Of a stretch of DNA of 52,799 nucleotides, positions 33,769 through 42,491 are shown piece by piece (positions within the stretch are counted from its first letter, which is position 1; each line of letters begins with the position of its first letter). The translations under genes were made by a program, and so were the position numbers. The DNA comes from Treponema sp. (GTDB lineage Bacteria > Spirochaetota > Spirochaetia > Treponematales > Treponemataceae), in contig JAKSTQ010000015.1 in NCBI GenBank assembly GCA_024402475.1, positions 1 to 52,799 of the forward strand, given 5' to 3'. The notes under the pieces are model-generated. The model did no database searches and was not told the origin of the DNA. It saw only the letters and a list, made by a program, of their open reading frames with translations.

Positions 33769-35313
33769 TTAGAATCCTTTCTTTACTTTGTCCATGAACT
33801 GATTTCCGCGGTCAAATTCATTTGTAAACATTCCAAAAGAAGTTGCTCCAGGCGAGAATACGATTGTATCAGTGCGTGGTGCTGTATTTGACTGCAGGTT
33901 ATTTTTAAGTTCACCTAAAAGCGAATCAAGACTTGGATATGGACCTTTATATTGGACATTTGTTCCTTCAAGTTTTTTGAGCAGTTTGTCAGTACCTGTT
34001 CCTTCAAGAAGATAAAGGTCAGCTACAGGAGTTGCATTTGAGTTTTGTGTATCAAGAGTGTGTGCAAGAATATCAAATTCAAGGCCTTTGTCTGTTCCGC
34101 CTGTAATGAATACGATAGGCTTTCCAAAACTCTGGCTTGCTGCTGCAGCTGCTTCTGGTACAGTTGAGCATGAGTCATTAAAGAATTTGTAAGTTGTGTT
34201 GTTACACTGCCAGGTATGGAAAAACTGAAGTCTGTGAGGAATGCCGGTCCAGTTTGAAAGAATAGAAGCTGTTTTTTCTGCATCAACTCCCATCAAAGCC
34301 ATAACAAGAGCTGCATTCAAAACATTCTGTCTCTGGTGAACTCCTGGAACCTTAAGTTTTGTAAGAACTGTCTGAGGTTTGATCCATGAAGGAATTTTTG
34401 CAACGCCGCTGAAGTTGTTGTCATCATCAAAAGTCTGCCATACGCCTTCAACATTTTTCTTGTTAAGCGGATCAAGGTTGTTCTGGCTGTAACGCAGAAC
34501 TTTTGCTTTTGTTTCGTGTGCAAAAATATTTCCCCATGTTCCGCCTGTTGCAGGGCCTGTTCCGGCAGCATCTTTATCTGCATCAATGATTGTAAAATCA
34601 TTTTCGTCCTGGTCAGCATAAATAAGTGATTTGTCTGCAACATAGTCGCGCATGTTGCCGTACCAGTTCTGGTGGTCAGGGACAATTTTTGTAATCAGTG
34701 CAATATGTGGTTTTAAAAGTTTGCGTCCTCTAAGGTCTGCAAGCTGCCAGCTTGAAAGTTCAAGAACAACAGGAGTCTGTTCAGTTGTTTCTTCAAGGAA
34801 GGTGAGTGGACTTACTGTAATGTTTCCGCCCAAAAAAGTTTTGATTCCAGCTTCGTTAAGACCATAATGAATTGCACTTACTGTAGAAGATTTTCCTTTA
34901 CTTCCAGTGATTGCAATAATCGGAGATTTTGTCAGTGCAAGAAAAATACTGATGTCAGTTTCAATTCTTTTTGCAGCACTTAAGAATTTATTTCCCTGAA
35001 TTTTAACGCCCGGGTTTTTGATAACACAGTCAGCGTTTTCAAAGTCTTCGATTTTGTGTTCGCCAAGAACATAAGTAAGGCGGCTTGTATCAAGATTTTT
35101 ATCACTTGCAATGGAATCGATTGTAGGCTTTAACTGCTGTTCATTCTTCATGTCGGTTGCAATTACATATGCACCATGTTTAAGTAAAAAGCGTACGCAG
35201 GCTTCACCACCACCATTAAGTCCAAGTCCCATGACAGTAATGTGTTTATCTTTGATGTCTTCAATTGATTTGAAAAAACATCCTTCAGGGTAAACGTGAG
35301 CGTTAGATTCCAT
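33769..35313 (-). CDS. murD: UDP-N-acetylmuramoylalanine--D-glutamate ligase
   Basis: 514 residues, longer than the ~440 typical of MurD. The N-terminal domain holds GLGLNGGGEA. The Mur-ligase P-loop is ITGSKGKSST, followed by the central-domain motif LELSSWQL and the C-terminal FNDSCSTVPEA (the N-D-S-K/C-type substrate motif of MurD). It adds D-Glu to UDP-MurNAc-L-Ala in the cytoplasm. Third gene of the murE-ddl-murD operon, 32 nt after ddl, with CGAGGAA as ribosome site. Confidence 0.93.
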   Translation of the reverse strand: MESNAHVYPEGCFFKSIEDIKDKHITVMGLGLNGGGEACVRFLLKHGAYVIATDMKNEQQLKPTIDSIASDKNLDTSRLTYVLGEHKIEDFENADCVIKNPGVKIQGNKFLSAAKRIETDISIFLALTKSPIIAITGSKGKSSTVSAIHYGLNEAGIKTFLGGNITVSPLTFLEETTEQTPVVLELSSWQLADLRGRKLLKPHIALITKIVPDHQNWYGNMRDYVADKSLIYADQDENDFTIIDADKDAAGTGPATGGTWGNIFAHETKAKVLRYSQNNLDPLNKKNVEGVWQTFDDDNNFSGVAKIPSWIKPQTVLTKLKVPGVHQRQNVLNAALVMALMGVDAEKTASILSNWTGIPHRLQFFHTWQCNNTTYKFFNDSCSTVPEAAAAASQSFGKPIVFITGGTDKGLEFDILAHTLDTQNSNATPVADLYLLEGTGTDKLLKKLEGTNVQYKGPYPSLDSLLGELKNNLQSNTAPRTDTIVFSPGATSFGMFTNEFDRGNQFMDKVKKGF

Positions 35314-35345
35314 TTTAATTCCTCGTGAAAAAATTTATAAATTAA

Positions 35346-36470
35346 TTATTTTGAAGTCTGTAAAGCATTCTTTGACTTGAATCTTTCGATTGCTTCTTCA
35401 AGAACAAGTTCAATAAGGCTGCTGTATGCAAGACCAGATGCTTCACACATTTTTGGGAACATACTGATAGAAGTAAATCCCGGCAATGTGTTGATTTCGT
35501 TGATGTAAATTTCACCGTTGTCTTTATCAATAAAGAAGTCAACACGGCTCAAGCCAGAAGCATTTACAGCTTCGTATGCTTTAACGGCAGTTTCTTTTAC
35601 ATAAGCCATCTGTTCTTCTGTAATGTCTGCAGGAATTTTAAGAGCAGCGCCGTCAGGATCATTGTATTTTGCTTCGTAGTCATAAAATTCATGAGTTGGA
35701 ACAACTTCACCAGGATTATAAGCTGTTACTTTTGATGCAGCAGTTGTTTCAATTACAGAGTTACCGGTAACAGAACATTCAACTTCTTTTGCGTTAACTG
35801 CTTTTTCTACCAGTACTTTGTTGTCGTACATAAATGCTTCCATTAAAGCCATAGAAAATTCTTTAGGGTTAGAAGCTTTTGATGCACCTACAGAAGAACC
35901 TGCATTACATGGTTTTACAAATAACGGGAATCCGAACTTTTCAATTGCTGAAGCAAAAAGTTCGTCGTATTTTTTTGAATCACTGATATCAGCTTTTGTA
36001 TAAGTTACATATGGTACAACAGGAAGTCCGTTAACTTCCCAGATTTTCTTTGTAAAATCTTTATCCATAGAAACTGCACTTGCCATAACGCCACAGCCAA
36101 CATATGGAATTTCACAGCTTTCAAGAAGTCCCTGAAGAATTCCGTCTTCTACAAACTGTCCGTGCATTACAGGGAAAACTACATCAACAGGAATCTGCTT
36201 GCCGTTGATTGAAAAAGATGTTTTCCCGTTTCCAGGAAGAATGTGAACAGCCTTGTCGTTTGCTTCTACAATTCTAAGAGTTGCCTTTTCGTCATCAAGA
36301 ACGCGGTTGAGTTCATCTTCTGACTGAAGGAACCAGTGATTGTCTTTAGTAATACCGATAAGAACAAGCTGATGTTTTTTCAGATCAATGTTTCTGACAA
36401 CAGATGTTGCTGAAACAAGTGATACTTCGTGTTCGCTAGAGCGTCCGCCATAAAGAATTGCAATTGTCAT
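35346..36470 (-). CDS. ddl: D-alanine--D-alanine ligase
   Basis: 374 residues. The N-terminal YGGRSSEHEVS is typical of Ddl, FPLFVKPCNAGSSVGASK is the ATP-grasp phosphate loop, and the C-terminal LSRVDFFIDKDNGEIYINEINTLPGFT-type segment carries the metal-binding Glu/Asn. It makes the D-Ala-D-Ala dipeptide for peptidoglycan precursors. It overlaps murE by 4 nt (ATGA), so the two are translationally coupled. Confidence 0.96.
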   Translation of the reverse strand: MTIAILYGGRSSEHEVSLVSATSVVRNIDLKKHQLVLIGITKDNHWFLQSEDELNRVLDDEKATLRIVEANDKAVHILPGNGKTSFSINGKQIPVDVVFPVMHGQFVEDGILQGLLESCEIPYVGCGVMASAVSMDKDFTKKIWEVNGLPVVPYVTYTKADISDSKKYDELFASAIEKFGFPLFVKPCNAGSSVGASKASNPKEFSMALMEAFMYDNKVLVEKAVNAKEVECSVTGNSVIETTAASKVTAYNPGEVVPTHEFYDYEAKYNDPDGAALKIPADITEEQMAYVKETAVKAYEAVNASGLSRVDFFIDKDNGEIYINEINTLPGFTSISMFPKMCEASGLAYSSLIELVLEEAIERFKSKNALQTSK

Positions 36471-38170
36471 TTTGTGTACCCCATTTCGTTAAGTGCCGAT
36501 GTGGCTTCTGCGATTTCGTCATACGGCATTGTGTAATCTTTGTATATAATAGAATTTTCGTGACCTTTTCCTAAAAGCAGAACAATGTCATCTTTTGAAG
36601 CCATTGCAAATGCTCTTCTGATTGCCTGTTTTCTGTCGGCAATATAAAAAAGATCACTGTTAAGTGTTTTACCAGCTTTAAGTGCACCCTGACCAATGTC
36701 CTGGATAATTTTCATTGAATCTTCCTGGCGTGGATCTTCATCAGTAAGAATTACAACATCGCAAAGGCGGCCTGCAATTTCTCCCTGAAGAGGGCGTTTA
36801 GTTGTATCACGTTCACCGGCACTTCCAAATAAAGCAATTACTTTTCCCTTGCATCTGTTTTTAACAGGAGGGAAAATTGTTTCAAAAGAAGAAGGTGTAT
36901 GTGCATAATCAACAAGAACTTCAAATTCCTGACCAAAATTCAATGTTGTCATACGGCCGCACACAGGTTTGAGGCTTGGAATAAGCGGAACAAGATCAGT
37001 GAACTTAAGTCCTGTAAGTCCTGAAACGGCAATCAAAGCAGCCATTACATTGTATGTATTGAATGCACCAGGAAGGTTTGCGTTTACAGTAAAGCGTTCG
37101 CCCATGTGTTCGCATTCAAAAGAAATTCCTGACTGAGTGCTTGTAATGTTTAAGCCTTTTGTTACGCTGATGTTCTGCGGAATTTCAGGAAGAACCGGAA
37201 CGCCTTCTGTTGTGCCGGCAGCTTTTCCAGCCATTGCGTTTGTAGTAAAGCCGTAAATTTTTTGTTTTGTGTTTTCTGCAAAGTAAGGGAATTCCTTGTC
37301 TTCAAGATTTACGATTCCAAAAGAAGGAACTTCCTGGCGTTCACCGTTAATAGTTTTAATATGATTGTGTTCATCAAGTGCGCGGAAAAGATTTGCCTTG
37401 TCGTGTTTGTACTGATCAAAGGTTCCGTGGAATTCAAGATGTTCAAGAGTAACATTCATGAAAATTCCGCAGTCAAAACAAACGCAGTCAAGGCGTCCAA
37501 GTTTTTTAGAAAGACCGTGACTTGAACTTTCTACAACAGCATATTCACAACCATTGAGAATCATATCGTAAAGATGTTTTTGAACGATAGGGCTTTCAGG
37601 AGTAGTGGTGTGCTGCGGATTACTCATTGCGTCAGAACCTAAAGAATACTGAACTGTAGAAATGAATCCTGCTTTATGACCTGCAAGGCGTAAAAGCTGC
37701 CATACAAAACTTACAGTACTTGATTTTCCTTCAGTCCCAGTAACACCGATAACTTTAAGTTTCTTAGAAGGAGAATCGTAAAAGGCATCGCTTACAGGTC
37801 CCATGCAAAGACGGGCATCATCAACTTTAAGGAAAACAGGCATGTCAGCCATTTTGCTTTCAAGGGCTTTGTCGATTCCCCGTTTAATAATGATTTTTGC
37901 AATTTCAAGCTGTTCTTCGTGAGGGATTTCTCCCTGATAAATAATTACGTTTGCGCCTTTTTCGACAGCCATTTTAATAAAACGGTTTCCGTCAGTATGA
38001 AGGCCCGGCAGCGCAAAGAACAGTGCACCTGCAGTAACAAGGCGCGAGTCAAAAACGATATCAGTAACGGGAGTGAGCCCGATAATATTTTCATCCAAAG
38101 GTGTAATGCCGTCGGCTGCGAGAGCCTTATATTTTATGACCGGCAGTAAAGCAGAAAGAATTTTTTCCAT
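36467..38170 (-). CDS. murE: UDP-MurNAc-tripeptide synthetase, predicted ornithine/diamino acid adding
   Basis: 567 residues from ATG 38170 (MEKILS). Mur-ligase P-loop GVTGTEGKSST, then TTPESP and the VVESSSHGL motif typical of MurE, DYAHTP, and the C-terminal specificity motif DEDPRQE (about residues 477-483). DNPR marks meso-DAP enzymes; the DEDPR variant, together with the known use of L-ornithine in Treponema peptidoglycan, suggests an ornithine-adding enzyme. An upstream in-frame ATG at 38206 is rejected because TATTAT (38185-38180, minus) ends only 9 nt before 38170 and would lie inside the longer form. No Shine-Dalgarno is visible. First gene of the operon. Confidence 0.93.
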   Translation of the reverse strand: MEKILSALLPVIKYKALAADGITPLDENIIGLTPVTDIVFDSRLVTAGALFFALPGLHTDGNRFIKMAVEKGANVIIYQGEIPHEEQLEIAKIIIKRGIDKALESKMADMPVFLKVDDARLCMGPVSDAFYDSPSKKLKVIGVTGTEGKSSTVSFVWQLLRLAGHKAGFISTVQYSLGSDAMSNPQHTTTPESPIVQKHLYDMILNGCEYAVVESSSHGLSKKLGRLDCVCFDCGIFMNVTLEHLEFHGTFDQYKHDKANLFRALDEHNHIKTINGERQEVPSFGIVNLEDKEFPYFAENTKQKIYGFTTNAMAGKAAGTTEGVPVLPEIPQNISVTKGLNITSTQSGISFECEHMGERFTVNANLPGAFNTYNVMAALIAVSGLTGLKFTDLVPLIPSLKPVCGRMTTLNFGQEFEVLVDYAHTPSSFETIFPPVKNRCKGKVIALFGSAGERDTTKRPLQGEIAGRLCDVVILTDEDPRQEDSMKIIQDIGQGALKAGKTLNSDLFYIADRKQAIRRAFAMASKDDIVLLLGKGHENSIIYKDYTMPYDEIAEATSALNEMGYTK

Positions 38171-38179
38171 AACATTACT

Positions 38180-38221
38180 ATAATAATGAATCTTGCAGTC
38201 CTTCACAATACCACATATAAT
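38180..38221. promoter_or_regulatory. Divergent promoters of murE (-) and the queD-like gene (+)
   Basis: Plus strand: TTGCAG (38193-38198), exactly 17 nt, TATAAT (38216-38221), then 6 nt to ATG 38228. Minus strand: TATTAT (38185-38180), then 9 nt to ATG 38170. Neither start has a ribosome-binding site, so both mRNAs are predicted leaderless or nearly so. Confidence 0.7.
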
Positions 38222-38227
38222 GAGTTT

Positions 38228-38644
38228 ATGTACAAAGTTAGAATTGAATCAGATTTTGCAGCCGCTCATTTTTTGCGCGACTATAACGGAAAATGCGAAA
38301 ACCTTCATGGACATAATTACAAAGTATTCGTTTACTTAAGAGGCGAAGTTCTTAACGAAGGCGGAATGCTTTTTGATTTTTCCTGCCTTAAAAAAATCAC
38401 AAAAAAAGTTCTTGATGTAATTGATCATACAAACCTTAATGACCTTGTCCGTGACGGAGTAAGCGTATTTGATCAGAATCCAAGCGCAGAAAGAATTGCT
38501 TTCTATATTTATGAAGAAATTCTAAAAGAAGCAGAAAATCTTGGATTTGACCTTGAATTTGCTCAGGACAAAAAAGAAGCCTTTTTATATCGCGTCGATG
38601 TCTTTGAAACAGAAAAAAGCAGGGCATCATTTTGTATAGTATAA
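38228..38644 (+). CDS. queD: QueD-like 6-carboxytetrahydropterin synthase
   Basis: 138 residues. It has the 6-pyruvoyl-tetrahydropterin synthase fold signature: zinc ligands His14 (AAAHFL), His27 and His29 (LHGHNY), and catalytic Cys23 (GKCENLHGH), then DFSCLKK and VIDHTNLND with the catalytic Asp/His pair. It acts in the first steps of queuosine/7-deazaguanine synthesis from dihydroneopterin triphosphate. No other queuosine genes are in the window. Start at 38228 is set by the homology start (MYKVRIESDF) and the promoter 6 nt upstream; ATG 38186 would include the -35 and -10. Confidence 0.88.
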   Translation: MYKVRIESDFAAAHFLRDYNGKCENLHGHNYKVFVYLRGEVLNEGGMLFDFSCLKKITKKVLDVIDHTNLNDLVRDGVSVFDQNPSAERIAFYIYEEILKEAENLGFDLEFAQDKKEAFLYRVDVFETEKSRASFCIV

Positions 38645-38739
38645 TAAATTTAATAGACTTGCTTTTTATATCATAATGATGTTAAAATTACTGTAATAAA
38701 AAAGTTCCTTGAATGTTTATACTTCGTAAGGAGGAACAA

Positions 38740-39495
38740 ATGAAGTTAATTCGCTTATCAAAACTGGCTCTTGCCGCACTTTTGTCACTTTCTTTGTTTT
38801 CATGTAATTTTTTTACAAATTCTCTTGGTACATGGGCAAAACGCGATGTTAAATCAGAATACAATAAAAAATCATCAGAGGAATTAGTTAAGCTTCTTGA
38901 CGATGATAACCTTGCAACTGATAAAGAAACATCTGCAGCAGTCCTTGAAGCATTGGGAGCAAAGACAGACCTTAAAAATCTTCCTGTTGAACAGAAAGAA
39001 AAAGTTCTTGATCTTATGACAACAACAACTCTTTCAATAGGTACATTAATCGATTCTGTTCAGGATATTCTTTCACAGGATAATCCTGATGCCTCTTCTG
39101 TAATCTCTTCAATCCTGGAATGTGTAAGTCCTGCAGATACTGCTGCAACCCTAACAATCCTTGGTGACACAGAAACTCTTGACAATGCAGATCCACTTAC
39201 AATTATGATGGCAGCAACTTCTGTTGTAGCTCAGATTGCAAAAGAAAATGATCTTGCAAATAAGACTTCAGCTATTGCTTCAGAAATTCAGGAAGTAATT
39301 GCAAATGGTAAAAATACAGATGCTGCTGTAGATGCAGTTCTTGGAGCAGCTGTTTCACCTGAAGCAAAAAAAGATCTTAAAGTTGTATTTGATTCCCTTC
39401 AGCATCTTGCTTCAAACCGCGCTGAAGATATTGGTAATATTGAATTACCAGGCGGAATTAAATTCTCCGATTTACTCGCCCCTTCTGGTACTTGA
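38740..39495 (+). CDS. Hypothetical helical lipoprotein
   Basis: 251 residues. Signal peptide with a lipobox at about LFSC (Cys22), giving a lipid-anchored envelope protein. The mature part is predicted helical, rich in Ala, Leu, Asp and Ser, with no repeats or catalytic motifs I recognise. Start at 38740 because AAGGAGG lies 5 nt before it; the upstream ATG at 38713 is not used. It precedes a signal-peptide beta-barrel gene by 18 nt and then deoD, so the three form a likely operon. Function unknown. Confidence 0.75.
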   Translation: MKLIRLSKLALAALLSLSLFSCNFFTNSLGTWAKRDVKSEYNKKSSEELVKLLDDDNLATDKETSAAVLEALGAKTDLKNLPVEQKEKVLDLMTTTTLSIGTLIDSVQDILSQDNPDASSVISSILECVSPADTAATLTILGDTETLDNADPLTIMMAATSVVAQIAKENDLANKTSAIASEIQEVIANGKNTDAAVDAVLGAAVSPEAKKDLKVVFDSLQHLASNRAEDIGNIELPGGIKFSDLLAPSGT

Positions 39496-39513
39496 TTTTA
39501 AAGGAGTAAGACT

Positions 39514-40638
39514 ATGAAAAAGATTATTACAATATTTACTACAATAATTTTATGTACTTTTGCTTTTGCAGAAGGTTATAAACCTGTTCTCCATTCAAAA
39601 GGAACTATCCGTCAGCAGGGTTTTGGCGGTCTTTATACAACAGATAAAAATTCTTTCGAAGGAATGTACGCAAACCCGGCAATGCTTGGGGAACGCAAAA
39701 AGCATTCTCTGTTTCCTTCAATTCAGGTAAATGCAGCAGGTGAACTTGAAACTGGCTGGAATCTCATCAAAAAAATGAAAGATGGAATTCAGACACAGGA
39801 CATTATGAACGAACTTTCAGGCAAGGACCGTATTGTTCTTAAAGCTGATGTCCTGCCGATTTTGAGTTTTGGACATATTTCTCCTGTTGGCTTTGGCTGG
39901 GGATTGAATACACAGGTATACGCAGACGCAATAATTCCAAGCGTAAACAAGTCAAATATCAATGTAGGAGCAGAAACAGTTCTTACTCTTGGATTTGGAT
40001 TTAAAATCATCAATGCTGAATATTTCGGACTTTCTGTAGGAGCTGCAGCAAAAGGATTTGTTCAGGCAAATGCAGGTTATAATGGAAATCCTCTTGAAAT
40101 CCAGGATTACTTTAAGGATATTCAGAATGTACCAATTGATTTGACTTACGGATTTGGTTTTGATGCCGGTGCTCTTGTTACAATTGCAAAATTTCTTGAT
40201 ATCGGTGTAGCTTACTATGATATTTATACACCAACATATACAACATCATTAAAGCTTGCAGATAAATCAGTTACCGGAAAATCAGAAGGCAAAATTCTTG
40301 GTCGTCTTGCAGCTGGTGTTGGTTTTAATATTCCTGTAGATGGAAAATTCCTTTCTAACTGTAAGATTATGGTTGATTACCGCGATGTATTTGCATTGTT
40401 TGGACAGGGCCAGTCAGCCCGCAACCCGATTCTTGAACTTTCGGCAGGTATTGAACTTTCACTGTTTAAAATCCTTAACTTCCGTTTTGGTATTTCAGAA
40501 ATGTATCCGGCAGCAGGTTTTGGATTGAGCTTTGGTACATTCAAAATTGAAGGTTCTTTCTACGGCCGTGAACTTGGTCTTGAACCTGGCAGCGCTCCAT
40601 GTTTGAACGCCGGCCTTAATATCGGATTTAACTACTAA
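39514..40638 (+). CDS. Predicted outer-membrane beta-barrel protein
   Basis: 374 residues. Sec signal peptide cleaved near TFAFA-EG; alternating hydrophobic/polar beta strands throughout, with Gly/aromatic-rich hairpins (FGLSVGAAAKGF, LRFGISEMYPAAGFG). It ends in FNY, compatible with an outer-membrane C-terminal strand. The early YANPAMLG motif recalls PorV/FadL-like barrel proteins, but family is not certain. In an operon with a lipoprotein before it (18 nt) and deoD after (1-nt overlap). It may be a channel; a role in nucleoside uptake is suggested only by the deoD link. GGAG precedes the ATG. Confidence 0.75.
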   Translation: MKKIITIFTTIILCTFAFAEGYKPVLHSKGTIRQQGFGGLYTTDKNSFEGMYANPAMLGERKKHSLFPSIQVNAAGELETGWNLIKKMKDGIQTQDIMNELSGKDRIVLKADVLPILSFGHISPVGFGWGLNTQVYADAIIPSVNKSNINVGAETVLTLGFGFKIINAEYFGLSVGAAAKGFVQANAGYNGNPLEIQDYFKDIQNVPIDLTYGFGFDAGALVTIAKFLDIGVAYYDIYTPTYTTSLKLADKSVTGKSEGKILGRLAAGVGFNIPVDGKFLSNCKIMVDYRDVFALFGQGQSARNPILELSAGIELSLFKILNFRFGISEMYPAAGFGLSFGTFKIEGSFYGRELGLEPGSAPCLNAGLNIGFNY

Positions 40639-41354
40639 TGAGTACTCCAACCCCTCACAATGCAGCAGTAAAAGGGCAGATTGCAAAGACTGTCCTTTTA
40701 CCAGGGGATCCTGACAGAGCCCGTTATATCGCTGAAAATTTTCTGACCGATGCACAACTGGTTTCAGAAATTCGTGGAATTCCATGTTACACAGGAAAGT
40801 ATAACGGTAAAAGCGTGTCGGTTATGGCAAGCGGAATGGGGGGAGCTTCGGCTGGAATTTATTCCTGGGAATTATTTACTTTATACGACGTTGATAACAT
40901 CATCAGAATCGGAACAGCAGGCGGCTTTAAAACAGAAATTGCTGTAGGCGACCTTGTAATGGCAATGAGCGCCTGTACAGATTCAAATTATGCTTATCAA
41001 TATAATTTGCATGGAACTTATTCACCCTGCGCTGACTTTAATCTTTTACAGAATGCAATGAAAATTGCAGATTCAAATAATATTAAAAGTCATGCAGGAA
41101 TGATTTTTTCATCAGATATGTACAGCGATTACAATGCAATGGGAGACGACTTGTGGCATAAATGGGCAGATTACGGATGTCTTTGCCAGGATATGGAAAC
41201 TTACGCCCTCTATTGCAATGCTAAGCGTTCCGGAAAAAAAGCTCTTTCGATTTTAACAAATGTTGCAGACTGCATTACAGGAAAATGCCTGGAAGGCGGG
41301 ATACCTGCATTGCAGCCAATGATAAAAGTTGCACTTGAACTTGCAGCCGTTTAA
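40638..41354 (+). CDS. deoD: Purine-nucleoside phosphorylase (DeoD type)
   Basis: 238 residues, standard for the hexameric DeoD class. TPHN at the N-terminus, LPGDPDRARYIAE (phosphate binding), GMGGASAGIYSWEL, IRIGTAGGF and the nucleoside-binding QDMETYALY are recognisable; the catalytic Asp corresponds to NVAD. It cleaves purine nucleosides with phosphate to base and (deoxy)ribose-1-phosphate in the cytoplasm. The start codon overlaps the stop of the beta-barrel gene (TAATG), so its translation depends on it; no independent ribosome site. Confidence 0.92.
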   Translation: MSTPTPHNAAVKGQIAKTVLLPGDPDRARYIAENFLTDAQLVSEIRGIPCYTGKYNGKSVSVMASGMGGASAGIYSWELFTLYDVDNIIRIGTAGGFKTEIAVGDLVMAMSACTDSNYAYQYNLHGTYSPCADFNLLQNAMKIADSNNIKSHAGMIFSSDMYSDYNAMGDDLWHKWADYGCLCQDMETYALYCNAKRSGKKALSILTNVADCITGKCLEGGIPALQPMIKVALELAAV

Positions 41355-41376
41355 TTTCTGTAAAAATTTATAAGAC

Positions 41377-42423
41377 TTAGAAGCATTCTTTCATTTCTTC
41401 AAGAATTTCAAGTGCGTTGATTCCTGTTGTCAGATCAGATTTCAGTTCACAGCGGCCGTCAAGAAAATCCACAGCATTTTTAATCATGTTCGAAAAATAT
41501 AAAGTTTTTGCAGGGATTTTTACTTTTTTGTCTTTTAACAGGGAATAAAATCCTGTGTAAAAAGGTGAGGTCTGTCTGCTGTAGAATTTGGCATAACCGT
41601 TTCCGATACAGATTCTTCCGGTCGTTCCAAGAACTTCAACTTCAAATCCAAAGAATTTACATTTTCCTGACATAAAAATATCAATCTGCGGAATGTGTTT
41701 TGTTGAATAATGTGCGCAAAAACTTCTGACAACCTTTTTTTCTTTTTTATCATAATCAAGGCCGGTGATTACAGGTTCAGCAAGAAGTTTTGCATTCTTT
41801 TGTTCAACAGCCTCTGCCAGAAACTGAACGATATCCACAAGATGAGTTCCGTCATGAATAAGGCTGTAACCGCCTGTATCCTGTGCTTTAGGATCATAAA
41901 GTTTGAGACCGCTGAATAAAGATGCTTTGATGTACTGAATGTCACCGATTTTTGTAATGTAAGCTCTTGCTGCATTGTAATCCTGCGCAAAGCGGCGTTC
42001 ATGATTTATCATTACAGGAACTTTGTATTTTTTTGATGCTTTTTGAATGAGGGCAGCTTCCTTAGTATTCACAGCAACAGGTTTTTCAAGAATTACAAGC
42101 CGTGGTTTTGCTTTTATTGCATTTATTGCACAGTCAAGGTGAGCATATTCATTTACAGCAACTGTTATGATATCAGGTTTTGTTTCAGGATTTTTTACAA
42201 GTTCAGAAGAGAAAAAGCTTTGTGTTGAATCAAAAACTTTTGCTTTAGGATTGAATCTGGCCCATTGAGCAAGATTTTCAGGGTTAGAATCAACACCTGC
42301 AATAAGGCGGATTTTTTTGTTTTCAAGCAGAGCCATTGTATGGCTTGCAGGCTGTTCCCGTTTTTTGTCAAAGCCTAAAGTAAATCCAATTCTTCCTGTA
42401 CCGATAATTGCTGCTTTATACAT
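41377..42423 (-). CDS. Gfo/Idh/MocA-family NAD(P)-dependent oxidoreductase
   Basis: 348 residues. N-terminal Rossmann loop GTGRIGFT, the EKPVA motif (residues ~110-120) typical of the family, and NHERRFAQDY, the segment with the catalytic His region. Acts on a sugar or cyclitol substrate not identifiable here. GGAGAG lies 5 nt before the ATG. Monocistronic between the guaB terminator upstream and convergent deoD. Confidence 0.85.
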   Translation of the reverse strand: MYKAAIIGTGRIGFTLGFDKKREQPASHTMALLENKKIRLIAGVDSNPENLAQWARFNPKAKVFDSTQSFFSSELVKNPETKPDIITVAVNEYAHLDCAINAIKAKPRLVILEKPVAVNTKEAALIQKASKKYKVPVMINHERRFAQDYNAARAYITKIGDIQYIKASLFSGLKLYDPKAQDTGGYSLIHDGTHLVDIVQFLAEAVEQKNAKLLAEPVITGLDYDKKEKKVVRSFCAHYSTKHIPQIDIFMSGKCKFFGFEVEVLGTTGRICIGNGYAKFYSRQTSPFYTGFYSLLKDKKVKIPAKTLYFSNMIKNAVDFLDGRCELKSDLTTGINALEILEEMKECF

Positions 42424-42446
42424 TCAGCTCTCCAAGACTTAAAATA

Positions 42447-42471
42447 AAGGCTGCCCGTATTGGACAGCCTT
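42447..42471 (-). terminator. Rho-independent terminator of guaB
   Basis: AAGGCTGTCC / GGGCAGCCTT stem on the minus strand, followed by TATTTTAAG. It lies between guaB and the oxidoreductase gene and separates them transcriptionally. Confidence 0.85.
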
Positions 42472-42491
42472 AAGGTTAACAAAAATTATTT

